Source of the DNA: Neobacillus mesonae
GTDB lineage: Bacteria > Bacillota > Bacilli > Bacillales > Cytobacillaceae
Assembly: GCF_023715155.1 (NCBI RefSeq)
Contig: NZ_JAMBNQ010000020.1
Span: forward strand, 1-64,000
Direction of reading: 5' to 3'
DNA length: 64,000 bases
Under the pieces are notes generated by a model that worked only from the letters and a program-made list of their open reading frames with translations, made no database searches and was not told where the DNA came from. The first letter of the stretch is position 1. Each line of letters starts with the position of its first letter. The translations under genes and the position numbers were made by a program. Positions 17,321-27,727 of this stretch are shown piece after piece.

Positions 17321-17945
17321 TTAATGCACCTTTTCTTATCGGTATGTCCGAACATAAAGTTTTGTCAATCCATAAATAAATATCTTTTAAATATTTCTGT
17401 ACAAAAAATGCTTCATTAGGAAATATATATAAAACTTCTCTCATGTAATGTGTATTTGTAAACGGCATCATCAATAGGGACTTCAGCTGGATAATTAAAT
17501 AGGGAATTGAGTGCGGGCGGAATTCATTCCATTCGAAGCCCCTTTCAAAGATTTTCTGAAAGTAATATTTTTCTTTTAAAGAATAGGTCGACAAAATTTC
17601 GCGGACTACTTGCGAATCCACTGACATTTCGCGATAAACAAAACTTGCCAGCTGAATATTTTCACATTGAAATTGAAGCAAATCCCCTGCCACTTGTTTT
17701 AAACAAGCTCTGGCACCCTTTTCAATAGAATTATACGCATTTTCCATTTTTTGAATATACTGTTCAAAAAAATGTGTAAAACAGTGCTCTAACAAGCCAG
17801 CTTTATTTTCAAAGTGGTAAGAAATAGAGGCAGAATTGACTTTTGCTAAATTTGCAATGTCCCTCACTGATGTTCCTGCATATCCTTTGGAATTAAATAA
17901 AAGAATGGCCGCTTTAACAATGGCTTCCTTTGAATTTTTTTTCAT
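17313..17945 (-). CDS. refZ: TetR-family division regulator RefZ (YttP)
   Basis: A 210-residue TetR-type DNA-binding protein. The N-terminal helix-turn-helix is 'KEAIVKAAILLFNSKGYAGTSVRDIANLAKVNSASISYHFENKAGLLEHCF' (residues ~5-56); the rest is the helical dimer domain. The ATG at 17945 follows AAAGGGGG, so the long upstream extension is rejected. Position between ezrA and ytsP and its size fit RefZ, which binds near the origin and affects FtsZ placement during sporulation. Which sites it binds here cannot be seen. Confidence 0.87.
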   Translation of the reverse strand: MKKNSKEAIVKAAILLFNSKGYAGTSVRDIANLAKVNSASISYHFENKAGLLEHCFTHFFEQYIQKMENAYNSIEKGARACLKQVAGDLLQFQCENIQLASFVYREMSVDSQVVREILSTYSLKEKYYFQKIFERGFEWNEFRPHSIPYLIIQLKSLLMMPFTNTHYMREVLYIFPNEAFFVQKYLKDIYLWIDKTLCSDIPIRKGALIK

Positions 17946-18101
17946 CGGTATTCCCCCTTTGGAGCCTCCATATTTCCCTATAATATTAAGATTCTTGTTG
18001 TCACAATTGATTCCTTCAAAAAAATGTCGACAAAGTCTGCTCATTTTCTTCGTTATCTGATAAAATAGACTATAAAATTTAAAGAAACTGGGTGAAATGG
18101 C

Positions 18102-18584
18102 ATGTTTAGCGTCGAAATATATACCGGGACCCGTGAAGAAAATTATGAACTTGTAACAAAACAACTCCGTGCACTGCTGCACGATGAAAAAAATCAGATT
18201 GCTAATCTTAGTAATGCAGCAGCCTTATTGAATCAATTTCTTGACCGAATTAATTGGGTCGGGTTTTATTTAACGGATACGAATAATGAACTAGTATTAG
18301 GACCATTCCAAGGCCTCCCAGCCTGCGTCCGAATTCCTATTGGCAAAGGGGTTTGCGGTACTGCCGCACTGAAGAAAGAAACGGTCCGCGCTGCAGACGT
18401 AAACCAATTCCCTGGACACATTGCCTGTGATTCCGCTTCTCAGTCAGAAATCGTCATACCTCTATTAAAAGGGGATCAATTAATAGGCGTATTAGATATT
18501 GATTCACCGGAAACAAACCGCTTTGACGAACTGGATCAAGAAAAGCTTGAAGAATTTGTAAAAGTATTAACCGAATGCATTTAA
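18102..18584 (+). CDS. ytsP: Free methionine-(R)-sulfoxide reductase (GAF domain, YtsP)
   Basis: A 160-residue single GAF-domain enzyme reducing free Met-R-sulfoxide. The three redox cysteines of the family are present: C75 in 'GLPACVRIPIG', C85 in 'GKGVCGTAA' and C109 in 'GHIACDSAS'; 'SEIVIPLL' and 'GVLDIDSPETNRFDE' complete the signature. It is divergent from refZ and followed by a strong terminator. The three cysteines distinguish it from sensory GAF proteins. Confidence 0.93.
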   Translation: MFSVEIYTGTREENYELVTKQLRALLHDEKNQIANLSNAAALLNQFLDRINWVGFYLTDTNNELVLGPFQGLPACVRIPIGKGVCGTAALKKETVRAADVNQFPGHIACDSASQSEIVIPLLKGDQLIGVLDIDSPETNRFDELDQEKLEEFVKVLTECI

Positions 18585-18616
18585 AAACCCGCCCGTTTTA
18601 ATGGGCGGGTTTCCTT
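18585..18616 (+). terminator. Terminator after ytsP
   Basis: AAACCCGCCC / GGGCGGGTTT hairpin ending in TTTCC. Confidence 0.9.
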
Positions 18617-18703
18617 ATAGGCTGCAAACCAGTGAATCACCGCTAACATCACTGGTCATTCGCAAGTATTTTACGACTAAATTCTAAGAAAATCACATCA
18701 AGT

Positions 18704-18747
18704 ATTGGCGGCCGAAACTGGTTAAATGGAGTATTTCGGCCGCCAAT
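18704..18747. repeat. 14-bp perfect inverted repeat
   Basis: ATTGGCGGCCGAAA (18704-18717) and TTTCGGCCGCCAAT (18734-18747) are exact inverses separated by 16 bases. It lies in the gap between convergent ytsP and the PLP-lyase gene, but there is no T-run, so it is not an ordinary terminator. GC-richness contrasts with the flanks. Confidence 0.8.
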
Positions 18748-18773
18748 CAAGGCTATTGTTTGGGCGGGCTTTG

Positions 18774-19958
18774 TTATATTTTTTCCAATGCTTGTTCAAG
18801 GTCTTCTTTTATATCCTCCCATGCTTCAAGACCAACGGACAGCCTCAGCAATGTATTTTCAATCCCCATTTTTAAGCGTTCATCCTCAGGTATAACCGCA
18901 TGAGTCATTGATGCAGGATGCTGTATTAAAGTTTCAGGGTCCCCAAGGCTGACCGCAATTTTAATTAATTTAAGCTGATTCATAAATTGCTGAGCTGTTT
19001 CCTTTGTTCCTTTAACTGAGAAAGAAATCATACCCCCAGGCTGCCTCATTTGTTTTTGCATGATTGAAAAGTCCGGGTTTTCCTGATCCCCTGGATAATA
19101 AATGGTATCAATTTTCGGATGATGTTTCAAAAATGCAAACAACTTGCTGGCATTTTCTGAATGACGATCCATTCGAACAGGCAGTGTTTTCAATCCTCTT
19201 AATAGCAGCCATGCATCAAATGGAGACATAATGCCGCCCATGTCTTTTTGAGTTGTCCGTGAAACTCGTTCAATCCACTCTTTTTTTCCAACCACTACTC
19301 CAGCCACAACATCGCCGTGTCCGCATATAAATTTGGTGGCACTGTGAATCACGACATCACAGCCTTTTGTTATAGGAGTTTGTAAATAAGGTGAACAAAA
19401 GGTATTATCCACAACAACCGGAATTCCTCTTTCCTTTGCAGCATTCACCGCCATTTCTAAGTCAACCAGCTTCATCGTCGGATTAATGGGCGTTTCAATA
19501 TAGATAACAGCGGTATTTGGCTTAATTTCTTTCTTAAGTGACTCAATGGAGTCCATTGCGGAAAAGTCATGAGATATTTGATATTTTTCCTTAAACAATT
19601 GCAACAATCCAAATGTACAGCCGTAAATTCCTTGTGAACAAAGAATATGATCACCTGATTTTGTTAAGTCAGAAAGTGCTGCACTAACAGCGGCCATTCC
19701 AGACGAAAAGGCAAGTGCAGCCTCCCCTTTTTCCAGCATTGCGATTCGATCCTCTAAAATCTTTACCGTTGGGTTTCCTAATCGCGAATAAATATATCCC
19801 TTATCTTCACCGGCAAATCTTTTCTCTCCTTGTTCTGCATTGGAAAATGTAAAAGTGGATGACTGATATATTGGCGGCACTAAGCTTCCATGATACTGTT
19901 CTTCCTGATAACCAGCATGAATGACTTCCGTCTCAAATCGTGACTTCTTTTCTTTCAT
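18774..19958 (-). CDS. Cys/Met-metabolism PLP lyase (methionine gamma-lyase-like)
   Basis: A 394-residue fold-type I PLP enzyme. Hallmarks: 'YSRLGNPTVKILEDRIAMLE', 'ALAFSSGMAAVSA', 'VVDNTFCSPYLQTPITKGCDVVIHSATKFICGHGDVVAGVVVG' with the PLP lysine in SATKF, and C-terminal 'LIQHPASMTHAVIPEDERLKMGI'. The tyrosine loop reads 'GIYGCTFGLL'; a cysteine after Tyr-Gly is typical of methionine gamma-lyases and homocysteine-degrading relatives. Start ATG behind AGGAG. No SAM riboswitch is visible upstream. It sits where B. subtilis has ytrP, so it may be a lineage-specific insertion. Exact substrate uncertain. Confidence 0.85.
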   Translation of the reverse strand: MKEKKSRFETEVIHAGYQEEQYHGSLVPPIYQSSTFTFSNAEQGEKRFAGEDKGYIYSRLGNPTVKILEDRIAMLEKGEAALAFSSGMAAVSAALSDLTKSGDHILCSQGIYGCTFGLLQLFKEKYQISHDFSAMDSIESLKKEIKPNTAVIYIETPINPTMKLVDLEMAVNAAKERGIPVVVDNTFCSPYLQTPITKGCDVVIHSATKFICGHGDVVAGVVVGKKEWIERVSRTTQKDMGGIMSPFDAWLLLRGLKTLPVRMDRHSENASKLFAFLKHHPKIDTIYYPGDQENPDFSIMQKQMRQPGGMISFSVKGTKETAQQFMNQLKLIKIAVSLGDPETLIQHPASMTHAVIPEDERLKMGIENTLLRLSVGLEAWEDIKEDLEQALEKI

Positions 19959-20105
19959 CTCGCCAGCTCCTCCTGCTCAGAAAACGCTCTCATTATACTA
20001 TATTATATGATTAACTCATTATTATCGTTTAGGCTGGTTACTATCATATTTATCCTCACAATCCTCTATAATATCTGTTCGAACCAAATCAAAACAGAAA
20101 TTACC

Positions 20106-20135
20106 TTGACTTTAGTAGTATAAAAATTATATAAT
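20106..20135 (+). promoter_or_regulatory. SigA promoter of rpsD
   Basis: TTGACT (20106-20111) and TATAAT (20130-20135) with an 18-base spacer. Transcription would start near 20142 and give a leader of about 350 bases before rpsD. A second TATAAT at 20174-20179 has only a weak -35. Confidence 0.75.
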
Positions 20136-20141
20136 ATTTTT

Positions 20142-20490
20142 TGTGTAAAATATTGCAGCCTTTGAGAATGATCTATAATTGTTTCATTTTGTTCCTCATA
20201 AGAAAGGCGGAAGGCGACGCTTAACAGCGTATTGGACTTTAACCCTTCGACTGAGATATAGGAACCACGAAGAGCATAAGCGAATTCGTGCTTCACTTAT
20301 CGTAGAGAGAAGAGCGAAGGACACTAGCCGATAGAGCCTGGAGATGGACAACTGTCCGTCCAATTTATGATGGTGCATCGTGTAACCCTCTGCTGCTAGG
20401 GCGATGGTGCATGAAAACAAAATGACTGTTATGGTGTTTCTTAGCGGTTTTTATTTTACCAAAATAAAAACACGAAGGAGGAGTCATATT
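20142..20490 (+). promoter_or_regulatory. rpsD 5' leader (probable S4 autoregulatory region)
   Basis: In B. subtilis rpsD is repressed by its product S4 binding a structured leader. Here the leader is about 350 bases. The 3' part (about 20345-20460) contains a repeated GATGGTGCAT (20367-20395 region and 20402 onward) and is the best candidate for the S4 site. A 10-bp hairpin (TTTTTATTTT/AAAATAAAAA, ~20450-20472) sits just before the AAGGAGGAG ribosome site. The 5' half (~20200-20340) is GC-richer and looks like an inserted intergenic repeat. Structure was judged by eye only. Confidence 0.5.
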
Positions 20491-21093
20491 ATGGCTCGTT
20501 ATACCGGCCCAAGCTGGAAATTATCCCGTCGTCTTGGAATTTCTCTAAGCGGCACAGGTAAAGAATTAGAAAAGCGTCCTTACGCTCCAGGACAACATGG
20601 TCCAAACCAACGTAAAAAGCTTTCTGAATACGGATTGCAATTACAAGAGAAACAAAAACTTCGTCATATGTACGGAGTAAATGAGCGTCAATTCCATAAC
20701 TTGTTTGTAAAAGCAGGTAAAATGGGCGGCGTTCACGGCGAAAACTTCATGATTCTTCTTGAGTCCCGCCTTGACAACCTTGTATACCGTTTAGGTCTTG
20801 CCCGCACTCGTCGTGCAGCTCGTCAGTTAGTTAACCACGGTCATATTTTAGTGGATGGTTCTCGTGTAGATATCCCTTCATACCGTTTAACTCCTGGACA
20901 AGTAATCAGTGTTCGTGAAAAATCACGTAGCCTTGATGTCATTAAAGAAGCAATCGAAGTAAATAACTTCGTTCCTGATTATTTAACTTTCGATGCTGAA
21001 AAATTAGAAGGTACTTTCACTCGCTTACCAGAGCGTTCTGAATTACCTGCTGAAATTAACGAAACATTCATCGTTGAGTTCTACTCTCGTTAA
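20491..21093 (+). CDS. rpsD: 30S ribosomal protein S4
   Basis: A 200-residue primary 16S rRNA-binding protein. It starts [37 protein letters not shown] at 20491 behind AAGGAGGAG; the frame extension to 20404 is leader sequence. The S4 RNA-binding domain is '[44 protein letters not shown]' (residues ~90-135). No zinc-finger cysteines are present, so this is the C-minus form. Codon use is that of a highly expressed gene. Confidence 0.99.
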   Translation: MARYTGPSWKLSRRLGISLSGTGKELEKRPYAPGQHGPNQRKKLSEYGLQLQEKQKLRHMYGVNERQFHNLFVKAGKMGGVHGENFMILLESRLDNLVYRLGLARTRRAARQLVNHGHILVDGSRVDIPSYRLTPGQVISVREKSRSLDVIKEAIEVNNFVPDYLTFDAEKLEGTFTRLPERSELPAEINETFIVEFYSR

Positions 21094-21103
21094 TGGTAAA
21101 AAG

Positions 21104-21137
21104 AATCCCCTGCCACAATGGTCAGGGGATTTTCTTT
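21104..21137 (+). terminator. Terminator after rpsD
   Basis: AATCCCCTG(cc)/(gt)CAGGGGATT hairpin followed by TTCTTTTTC. Confidence 0.9.
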
Positions 21138-21183
21138 TTCATTTGGTTTATTAAATCGATTTTCTAAATAAGGTTTATTACAT

Positions 21184-21219
21184 AAAAAGCACACGAAGAA
21201 AATTCTCGTGTGCTTTTCT
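21184..21219. terminator. Terminator after the class A PBP gene
   Basis: AAGCACACGA/TCGTGTGCTT hairpin with T-runs on both strands, one base past the PBP stop. Confidence 0.85.
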
Positions 21220-24090
21220 TTATGCAGGCTTATCGGCAGGTTTTTCTGTCGGTTTAACTGGTTTAACCGGTTTGTCTGGTTTAACTTTTGGTTTGTCTTC
21301 CGGTTTATTACCCGGCTTTTTAACCGGTTTTCCTGACGCAGGTGTATCTGCAGGTTTTTCCGCTGTTCCAATTTGCACCACATTCGATGGTGCTGACTCA
21401 TTCCCGGCAATGTCAACTGCTGTTACATAGTAAGCACCATTACCAGCATTAAATGAACGTTTCGACCCATTCACCACACTGCCCACTTTTGAACCATCTC
21501 GGTAGATGCGGTAACCGACAACATCTTTATCTGAGGCAGCGGACCAGGATAAAGTATTTCCACTCATCTTTAAACCGACAGGATTTGGCTTTTTGCCATT
21601 ATCCTTCATTTTCGCTGTTGTTACAAGAAGTTTTCCCCAACGGTCATTATTCGGAATCAGCTGGCTGTAATTATGAAAATTACTTCCTGTCAGACGTTTG
21701 ACAAAATCAGGGTTTAAGATTACACCAAACTGGGAAAACTCTTTTGGTGTGGAATTCAATGCTAAATATTTTTTACCGCCAACCGTCACATATTTACCTT
21801 CAATTAAACTATCATCCACTTTTGTGGGGACATTATTGACATTGAAATAATCACTCCTGACAAGCCCTGCTTTTACGCAGGCAGCTGATGGGAGCATGCC
21901 GGAAACACCGCAATAGGAGCGTTTTACAATTCCGTCCGGCATTTTAAATGATTGTTTTGGAGCAATTAAATCCGGTTTAATTTTATAAGCTGCATTCATT
22001 AATTGAGCCCATAGGTTATTTGTCCTTTGGCTGTATGACATTCCTGCTGTCTGAAGTGACTTAGGCTTGTCATACCCCCTCCAAATGCCAAATGTAATAT
22101 TAGGGTTAGTTGCAACAAACCAAGAATCAATATACTGATTTCCTGTACCTGTTTTTCCAGCCCAGTCAGTACTGAAATTAAGCTTGCTTTTAATTCCGGA
22201 TGCCGTTCCCATTTTAATTACATCCCGCATCATATCTAAAGTCAAATAAGCTGTCTGCGGCTTAAATACATCCACCGGTTTCACTTTATGTTGATAAATG
22301 ATGTTGCCATTTTTATCTACAATTTTATCAATCAAATAGGCATCGATAAATTTGCCGTCATTTGCAAATGTGCTAAAAGCATTTGTATTTTCTTCTATTG
22401 TTACACCATTTGTCAATGAACCGATACTAGCAGCAAGATTTGTGTGATCCGCTTTTGTAAGCGAAGTGAAACCCATTTTTTCAAGGTACTTTGCCGGCTG
22501 CTTATTTACAATTTCCTTATAAAGCTTAACAGCCGGAACATTATAGGATTTCGCAAGCGCGTATCTTGCTGAGACAATACCATTATATCGATAATCATAG
22601 TTATGCGGCCATGGACTGCTGCTTCCAGGATTCAGACTAAGCTCAACATCAGGAAGCGGAGTACCTGGCGATGCCTTCCCAAGTTCAATGGCAGGTCCAT
22701 ATATCAGCAAGGGCTTCATGGTGGAACCATTCTGCCTAATGGCATTTGTTGCATGATTCAGCTGATGTTCACTGTCATAATTTCGTCCGCCGACAAAGCT
22801 GATTATTTTCCCTGTTTTATTTTCGATTAGCATGGCACCTACCTGAGCGGGCTCCATGGCCGTTTTCTCTTCACCTGTTTCCGGATCTTTTACCTTCTCC
22901 GGTTTATCTGGTCCGTACCATTGATAGTTATCCTTTACCTTTTGGAAGACATCATAAATATCTTTATCAATGGTTGTATAAATTTTATAGCCATTTTGCC
23001 TCAAATCGTGAGCTGCTAATGTCTTATACTTATAATAAAGAGAATCATCCTTTTTCAAATCTTCCTCGGAATAACCGTCCTTTTGTGCTAAAACTGTTGT
23101 GAGAACCTCTTTGGCACGGTTTTCTATTTCAAACGTGAGATAAGGATATTTTTCAATCGGATTTGCCACAGGCGGTGCAAAATCTTTTGTAATATCATAG
23201 GCCAGGGCATCTTTATATTGTTTTTCAGTGATATATCCGTTCGTAAACATTCTTTTTAAGACGGTCTTCATCCTTGTAATCCCGGGCTCAAGATTTTTCT
23301 TAACGGCTGCATCGTTCGTAAAAGGCGTATAGCCGAATGGACTTTGCGGCAGACCTGCAATGAAAGCAGCCTCCGGCAGTGTTAAATCACTTACTTTTTT
23401 GCCAAAGATACCTTTTGCAGCGGCCTGAACACCGGCAATATTTTTACCTGATGAGTTCCTTCCAAATGGTGCAACATTTAAATATGCTTCAAGAATTTCC
23501 TTTTTATCAAAAAATTTCTCTAAGCGAAGTGCAAGCAAAATTTCATTGGCCTTCCTTTCGAAGGATACTTCATTAGTCAGAATCTGATTCTTGATTAATT
23601 GCTGTGTTAACGTACTGCCTCCGGATTGAACAGATGAATTTGTTACTTCTTGAAACAGGGCACGGAAAACAGCCTTAGGCACAACACCATGATGTTGATA
23701 AAAATATTCATCCTCGGTTGCCACAACAGCCTTGACTAAATAATCCGAGACTTGATCGATTTTCACTTCTTCCCGTTCAAGATCCGTTCTTAACTTTCCA
23801 AGATAGACATTATGATCAAAAAATAATTGCGATGTTTCCGTGTAATTATAAATGTCTTTTTTCATACTATCGTAAGAACGAATTGGTTCATCTTTTACAA
23901 GCGAGGCAAAATAACCGGCACCCACTCCTGCAGCAAAAGAGCCTCCAATAATGATTACCACGACAATGAGGAGTACTAAGTTCCACACAACTGAATAGGT
24001 AATCCGGGCACCCTTTACCGTTTTTTTATGGGTAAGCAAGGTAAAGATGGATTTGACTTTATTAATCCAAGTTTGCCATTTTTCATTCAT
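21220..24090 (-). CDS. Class A penicillin-binding protein (PBP1A family)
   Basis: A 956-residue bifunctional peptidoglycan synthase. A membrane anchor spans residues ~33-62. The glycosyltransferase domain has E126 in 'VATEDEYFYQHHG', 'GGSTLTQQLIKNQ' (~158-169) and 'RKANEILLALRLEKFFDKKEILEAYLN'. The transpeptidase has S456-x-x-K459 (STMK), SYN at 515-517 and KTGT at 646-649. After it come a cysteine-bearing segment (CGVSG...CVKAG), a fibronectin-like domain near residues 830-905, and a Pro/Lys-rich tail of about 45 residues. It is convergent with rpsD and divergent from tyrS. Confidence 0.95.
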   Translation of the reverse strand: MNEKWQTWINKVKSIFTLLTHKKTVKGARITYSVVWNLVLLIVVVIIIGGSFAAGVGAGYFASLVKDEPIRSYDSMKKDIYNYTETSQLFFDHNVYLGKLRTDLEREEVKIDQVSDYLVKAVVATEDEYFYQHHGVVPKAVFRALFQEVTNSSVQSGGSTLTQQLIKNQILTNEVSFERKANEILLALRLEKFFDKKEILEAYLNVAPFGRNSSGKNIAGVQAAAKGIFGKKVSDLTLPEAAFIAGLPQSPFGYTPFTNDAAVKKNLEPGITRMKTVLKRMFTNGYITEKQYKDALAYDITKDFAPPVANPIEKYPYLTFEIENRAKEVLTTVLAQKDGYSEEDLKKDDSLYYKYKTLAAHDLRQNGYKIYTTIDKDIYDVFQKVKDNYQWYGPDKPEKVKDPETGEEKTAMEPAQVGAMLIENKTGKIISFVGGRNYDSEHQLNHATNAIRQNGSTMKPLLIYGPAIELGKASPGTPLPDVELSLNPGSSSPWPHNYDYRYNGIVSARYALAKSYNVPAVKLYKEIVNKQPAKYLEKMGFTSLTKADHTNLAASIGSLTNGVTIEENTNAFSTFANDGKFIDAYLIDKIVDKNGNIIYQHKVKPVDVFKPQTAYLTLDMMRDVIKMGTASGIKSKLNFSTDWAGKTGTGNQYIDSWFVATNPNITFGIWRGYDKPKSLQTAGMSYSQRTNNLWAQLMNAAYKIKPDLIAPKQSFKMPDGIVKRSYCGVSGMLPSAACVKAGLVRSDYFNVNNVPTKVDDSLIEGKYVTVGGKKYLALNSTPKEFSQFGVILNPDFVKRLTGSNFHNYSQLIPNNDRWGKLLVTTAKMKDNGKKPNPVGLKMSGNTLSWSAASDKDVVGYRIYRDGSKVGSVVNGSKRSFNAGNGAYYVTAVDIAGNESAPSNVVQIGTAEKPADTPASGKPVKKPGNKPEDKPKVKPDKPVKPVKPTEKPADKPA

Positions 24091-24188
24091 TCAATGCATC
24101 ACCTCATTTTAAATCACCATTCATTATAGCATACTCAGTATATATAAATTGACAGGATTCCACTTTTTCTGAAATTTCCATTTCTAAT

Positions 24189-24217
24189 TTGACAAGATAT
24201 GATGTTTATGTTAAAAA
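24189..24217 (+). promoter_or_regulatory. Promoter of the tyrS T-box transcript
   Basis: TTGACA (24189-24194), a 17-base spacer and TAAAAA (24212-24217). The -35 is perfect; the -10 is weak. Confidence 0.5.
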
Positions 24218-24224
24218 GACTATA

Positions 24225-25743
<1,519 letters not shown>

Positions 25744-25749
25744 TAAAAA

Positions 25750-25784
25750 TAGACCTTGGACATGAAGATATGAACCAAGGTCTA
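25750..25784. terminator. Bidirectional terminator, tyrS / acsA
   Basis: AGACCTTGG and CCAAGGTCT arms with T-rich flanks on both strands between convergent genes. Confidence 0.9.
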
Positions 25785-25794
25785 TTTTTATTTA

Positions 25795-27516
25795 TTAATC
25801 TTCCATTGTTGAAAGGTCACCCGTTGGCAAATCTAATTCCCAAGCTTTCAAGACACGTCTCATAATTTTACCGCTCCGTGTCTTCGGAAGTTTATCACGG
25901 AAATCAATTTCCCTTGGAGCTGCATGGGCAGCAAGACCTTTTTTCACAAATTGACGGATTTCTTCTTTTAATTCGTCAGATGGACTGTAACCATCTCTAA
26001 GCGCGATAAACGCTTTAATGATTTCGCCGCGGACAGGGTCCGGTTTACCGATTACCCCTGCTTCTGCTACGGCAGGATGCTCCACAAGCTTGCTTTCGAC
26101 TTCAAATGGACCTACACGTTCGCCCGATGTCATAATAACATCATCCACCCGGCCTTGGAACCAGAAATAGCCATCCTCGTCCATATAGGCTGAATCACCA
26201 GATACATACCAGCCGCCATTTGGTAAAAAGTAAGACTCATATTTTGCTTGGTTTTTCCAAATCGTATGCATCATGGAAGGCCAGCCTTTTTTAATGGCCA
26301 AGTTCCCCATCCGGTATGGCGGCAGCTCATTGCCCTGATCATCTACAATGGCTGCAACAACTCCCGGAATTGGTTTACCCATGGAACCAGGCTTAATTTC
26401 CATACATGGATAGTTACTGATTAGCTGTGCACCGGTTTCTGTCATCCACCAGTTATCATGAATCCGCTTATTGAATACTTTTGCTCCCCATTTTACTACT
26501 TCAGGATTCAATGGTTCACCAACACTTAGAATATGGCGGAGACTGCTAAGATCAAATTTCTTCACAACCTCATCCCCTGCCCCCATTAACATCCTAAAGG
26601 CGGTTGGTGCGCTGTACCATACTGTTACCCCAAAATCTTCAATCATTTTATACCATGATTCCGGACTGAAACGGCCGCCGATAATTACGTTTGATGTCCC
26701 GGTTAACCAAGGACCGAAAATTCCATAAGAAGTTCCAGTAACCCAGCCAGGGTCTGCGGTACACCAGTAAATATCATCCTCTTTTAAGTCAAGAACCCAT
26801 TTGGCTGTCTGATAATGCTGAAGCATTGCATTATGTACATGCAGCACGCCTTTTGGTTTTCCTGTCGAACCAGAAGTATAGTGAAGAATCAAACCGTCTG
26901 TACGTTCCACCCATTCAATATCAAGCTTGCTGCTTGCATCTTCAAATTTTTCCATAAAATTAATGAATAGTCCCTGGTCTTGCACATTGCCTCCGACCAC
27001 GAAAATATGCTTTAATTCTGGCAAATCTTGGACCGGTACACGATCAAGGAGCTCCGGTGTTGTTACTAAAACACTTGCACCACTATCCTGCAGTCGGTCT
27101 CTGACAGCACCCTCCATGAAAGCTTCAAATAATGGGCCGACAATGGCTCCAAGCTTTATCGCGCCTAAAACAGTAAAGTATAGTTCAGGTGAGCGGGGCA
27201 TAAAAATAAATACCCTGTCTCCTTTCACTACATCACCATAATTTTTTAATACGTTTGCCGCTTTATTCGTCAGTTCCTTCATTTCCTTAAAGGTATACTT
27301 TTCATTTCTAGAACCATCACGATAGTAGAGAGCAATCTTATTCTTCCTGAAAGTCTCAGCATGCCTGTCAATAGCTTCATAGGCTAAATTGACAAGCCCA
27401 GTCTTACTCCATGAAAATTCCTTTTCTGCCTCTTTCCAGTCAAAGCTTTTATACGTTTCTTCATAATTTTGTAAATTGTATTCCCCTTGTACAACTGGCA
27501 ACGCTTCCACTTTCAC
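25795..27516 (-). CDS. acsA: Acetyl-CoA synthetase
   Basis: A 573-residue AMP-forming enzyme that activates acetate. Motifs: 'LHYTSGSTGKPKGVLHVHNAML' (~209-230), 'DNWWMTETGAQLISNYP' (~353), 'GGWYVSGDSAYMDEDGYFWFQGRVDDVIMTSGERVGPFEVE' (~434-474) and the regulatory/catalytic Lys in 'LPKTRSGKIMRRVLKAWE' (~546-563). That lysine is the site acetylated by AcuA. Start is GTG at 27516 behind AGGGGGAG. Divergent from acuABC, which control its activity. Confidence 0.97.
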   Translation of the reverse strand: MKVEALPVVQGEYNLQNYEETYKSFDWKEAEKEFSWSKTGLVNLAYEAIDRHAETFRKNKIALYYRDGSRNEKYTFKEMKELTNKAANVLKNYGDVVKGDRVFIFMPRSPELYFTVLGAIKLGAIVGPLFEAFMEGAVRDRLQDSGASVLVTTPELLDRVPVQDLPELKHIFVVGGNVQDQGLFINFMEKFEDASSKLDIEWVERTDGLILHYTSGSTGKPKGVLHVHNAMLQHYQTAKWVLDLKEDDIYWCTADPGWVTGTSYGIFGPWLTGTSNVIIGGRFSPESWYKMIEDFGVTVWYSAPTAFRMLMGAGDEVVKKFDLSSLRHILSVGEPLNPEVVKWGAKVFNKRIHDNWWMTETGAQLISNYPCMEIKPGSMGKPIPGVVAAIVDDQGNELPPYRMGNLAIKKGWPSMMHTIWKNQAKYESYFLPNGGWYVSGDSAYMDEDGYFWFQGRVDDVIMTSGERVGPFEVESKLVEHPAVAEAGVIGKPDPVRGEIIKAFIALRDGYSPSDELKEEIRQFVKKGLAAHAAPREIDFRDKLPKTRSGKIMRRVLKAWELDLPTGDLSTMED

Positions 27517-27548
27517 TTAAATCTCCCCCTTTTGAAGTTGATAATAAT

Positions 27549-27577
27549 ATTATATTACAAATAAGAATTATTCACAA
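27549..27577 (-). promoter_or_regulatory. SigA promoter of acsA
   Basis: On the minus strand TTGTGA (27577-27572), a 17-base spacer and TATAAT (27554-27549). No cre site is obvious around it. Confidence 0.6.
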
Positions 27578-27727
27578 TTTTAAAAAAATGATTTTTTAAA
27601 AAAATTTAATTCTTCATATAAATAATCCTAATCAAATAATACCGAAGATTTTGTGGAATTGTCTTTTCTAAAGGAAAAATTATGTATAATAGAATTGTTC
27701 AGTATAGATTTTTCCAGGGGTGACCTA

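Noticed and set aside
17945-18182. Long N-terminal extension of RefZ
   Set aside because: It overlaps the divergent ytsP gene and lacks family similarity; the ATG at 17945 has a strong ribosome site.
20404-20490. N-terminal extension of ribosomal protein S4
   Set aside because: It is leader sequence; the true start has a strong AAGGAGGAG site and the family N-terminus.
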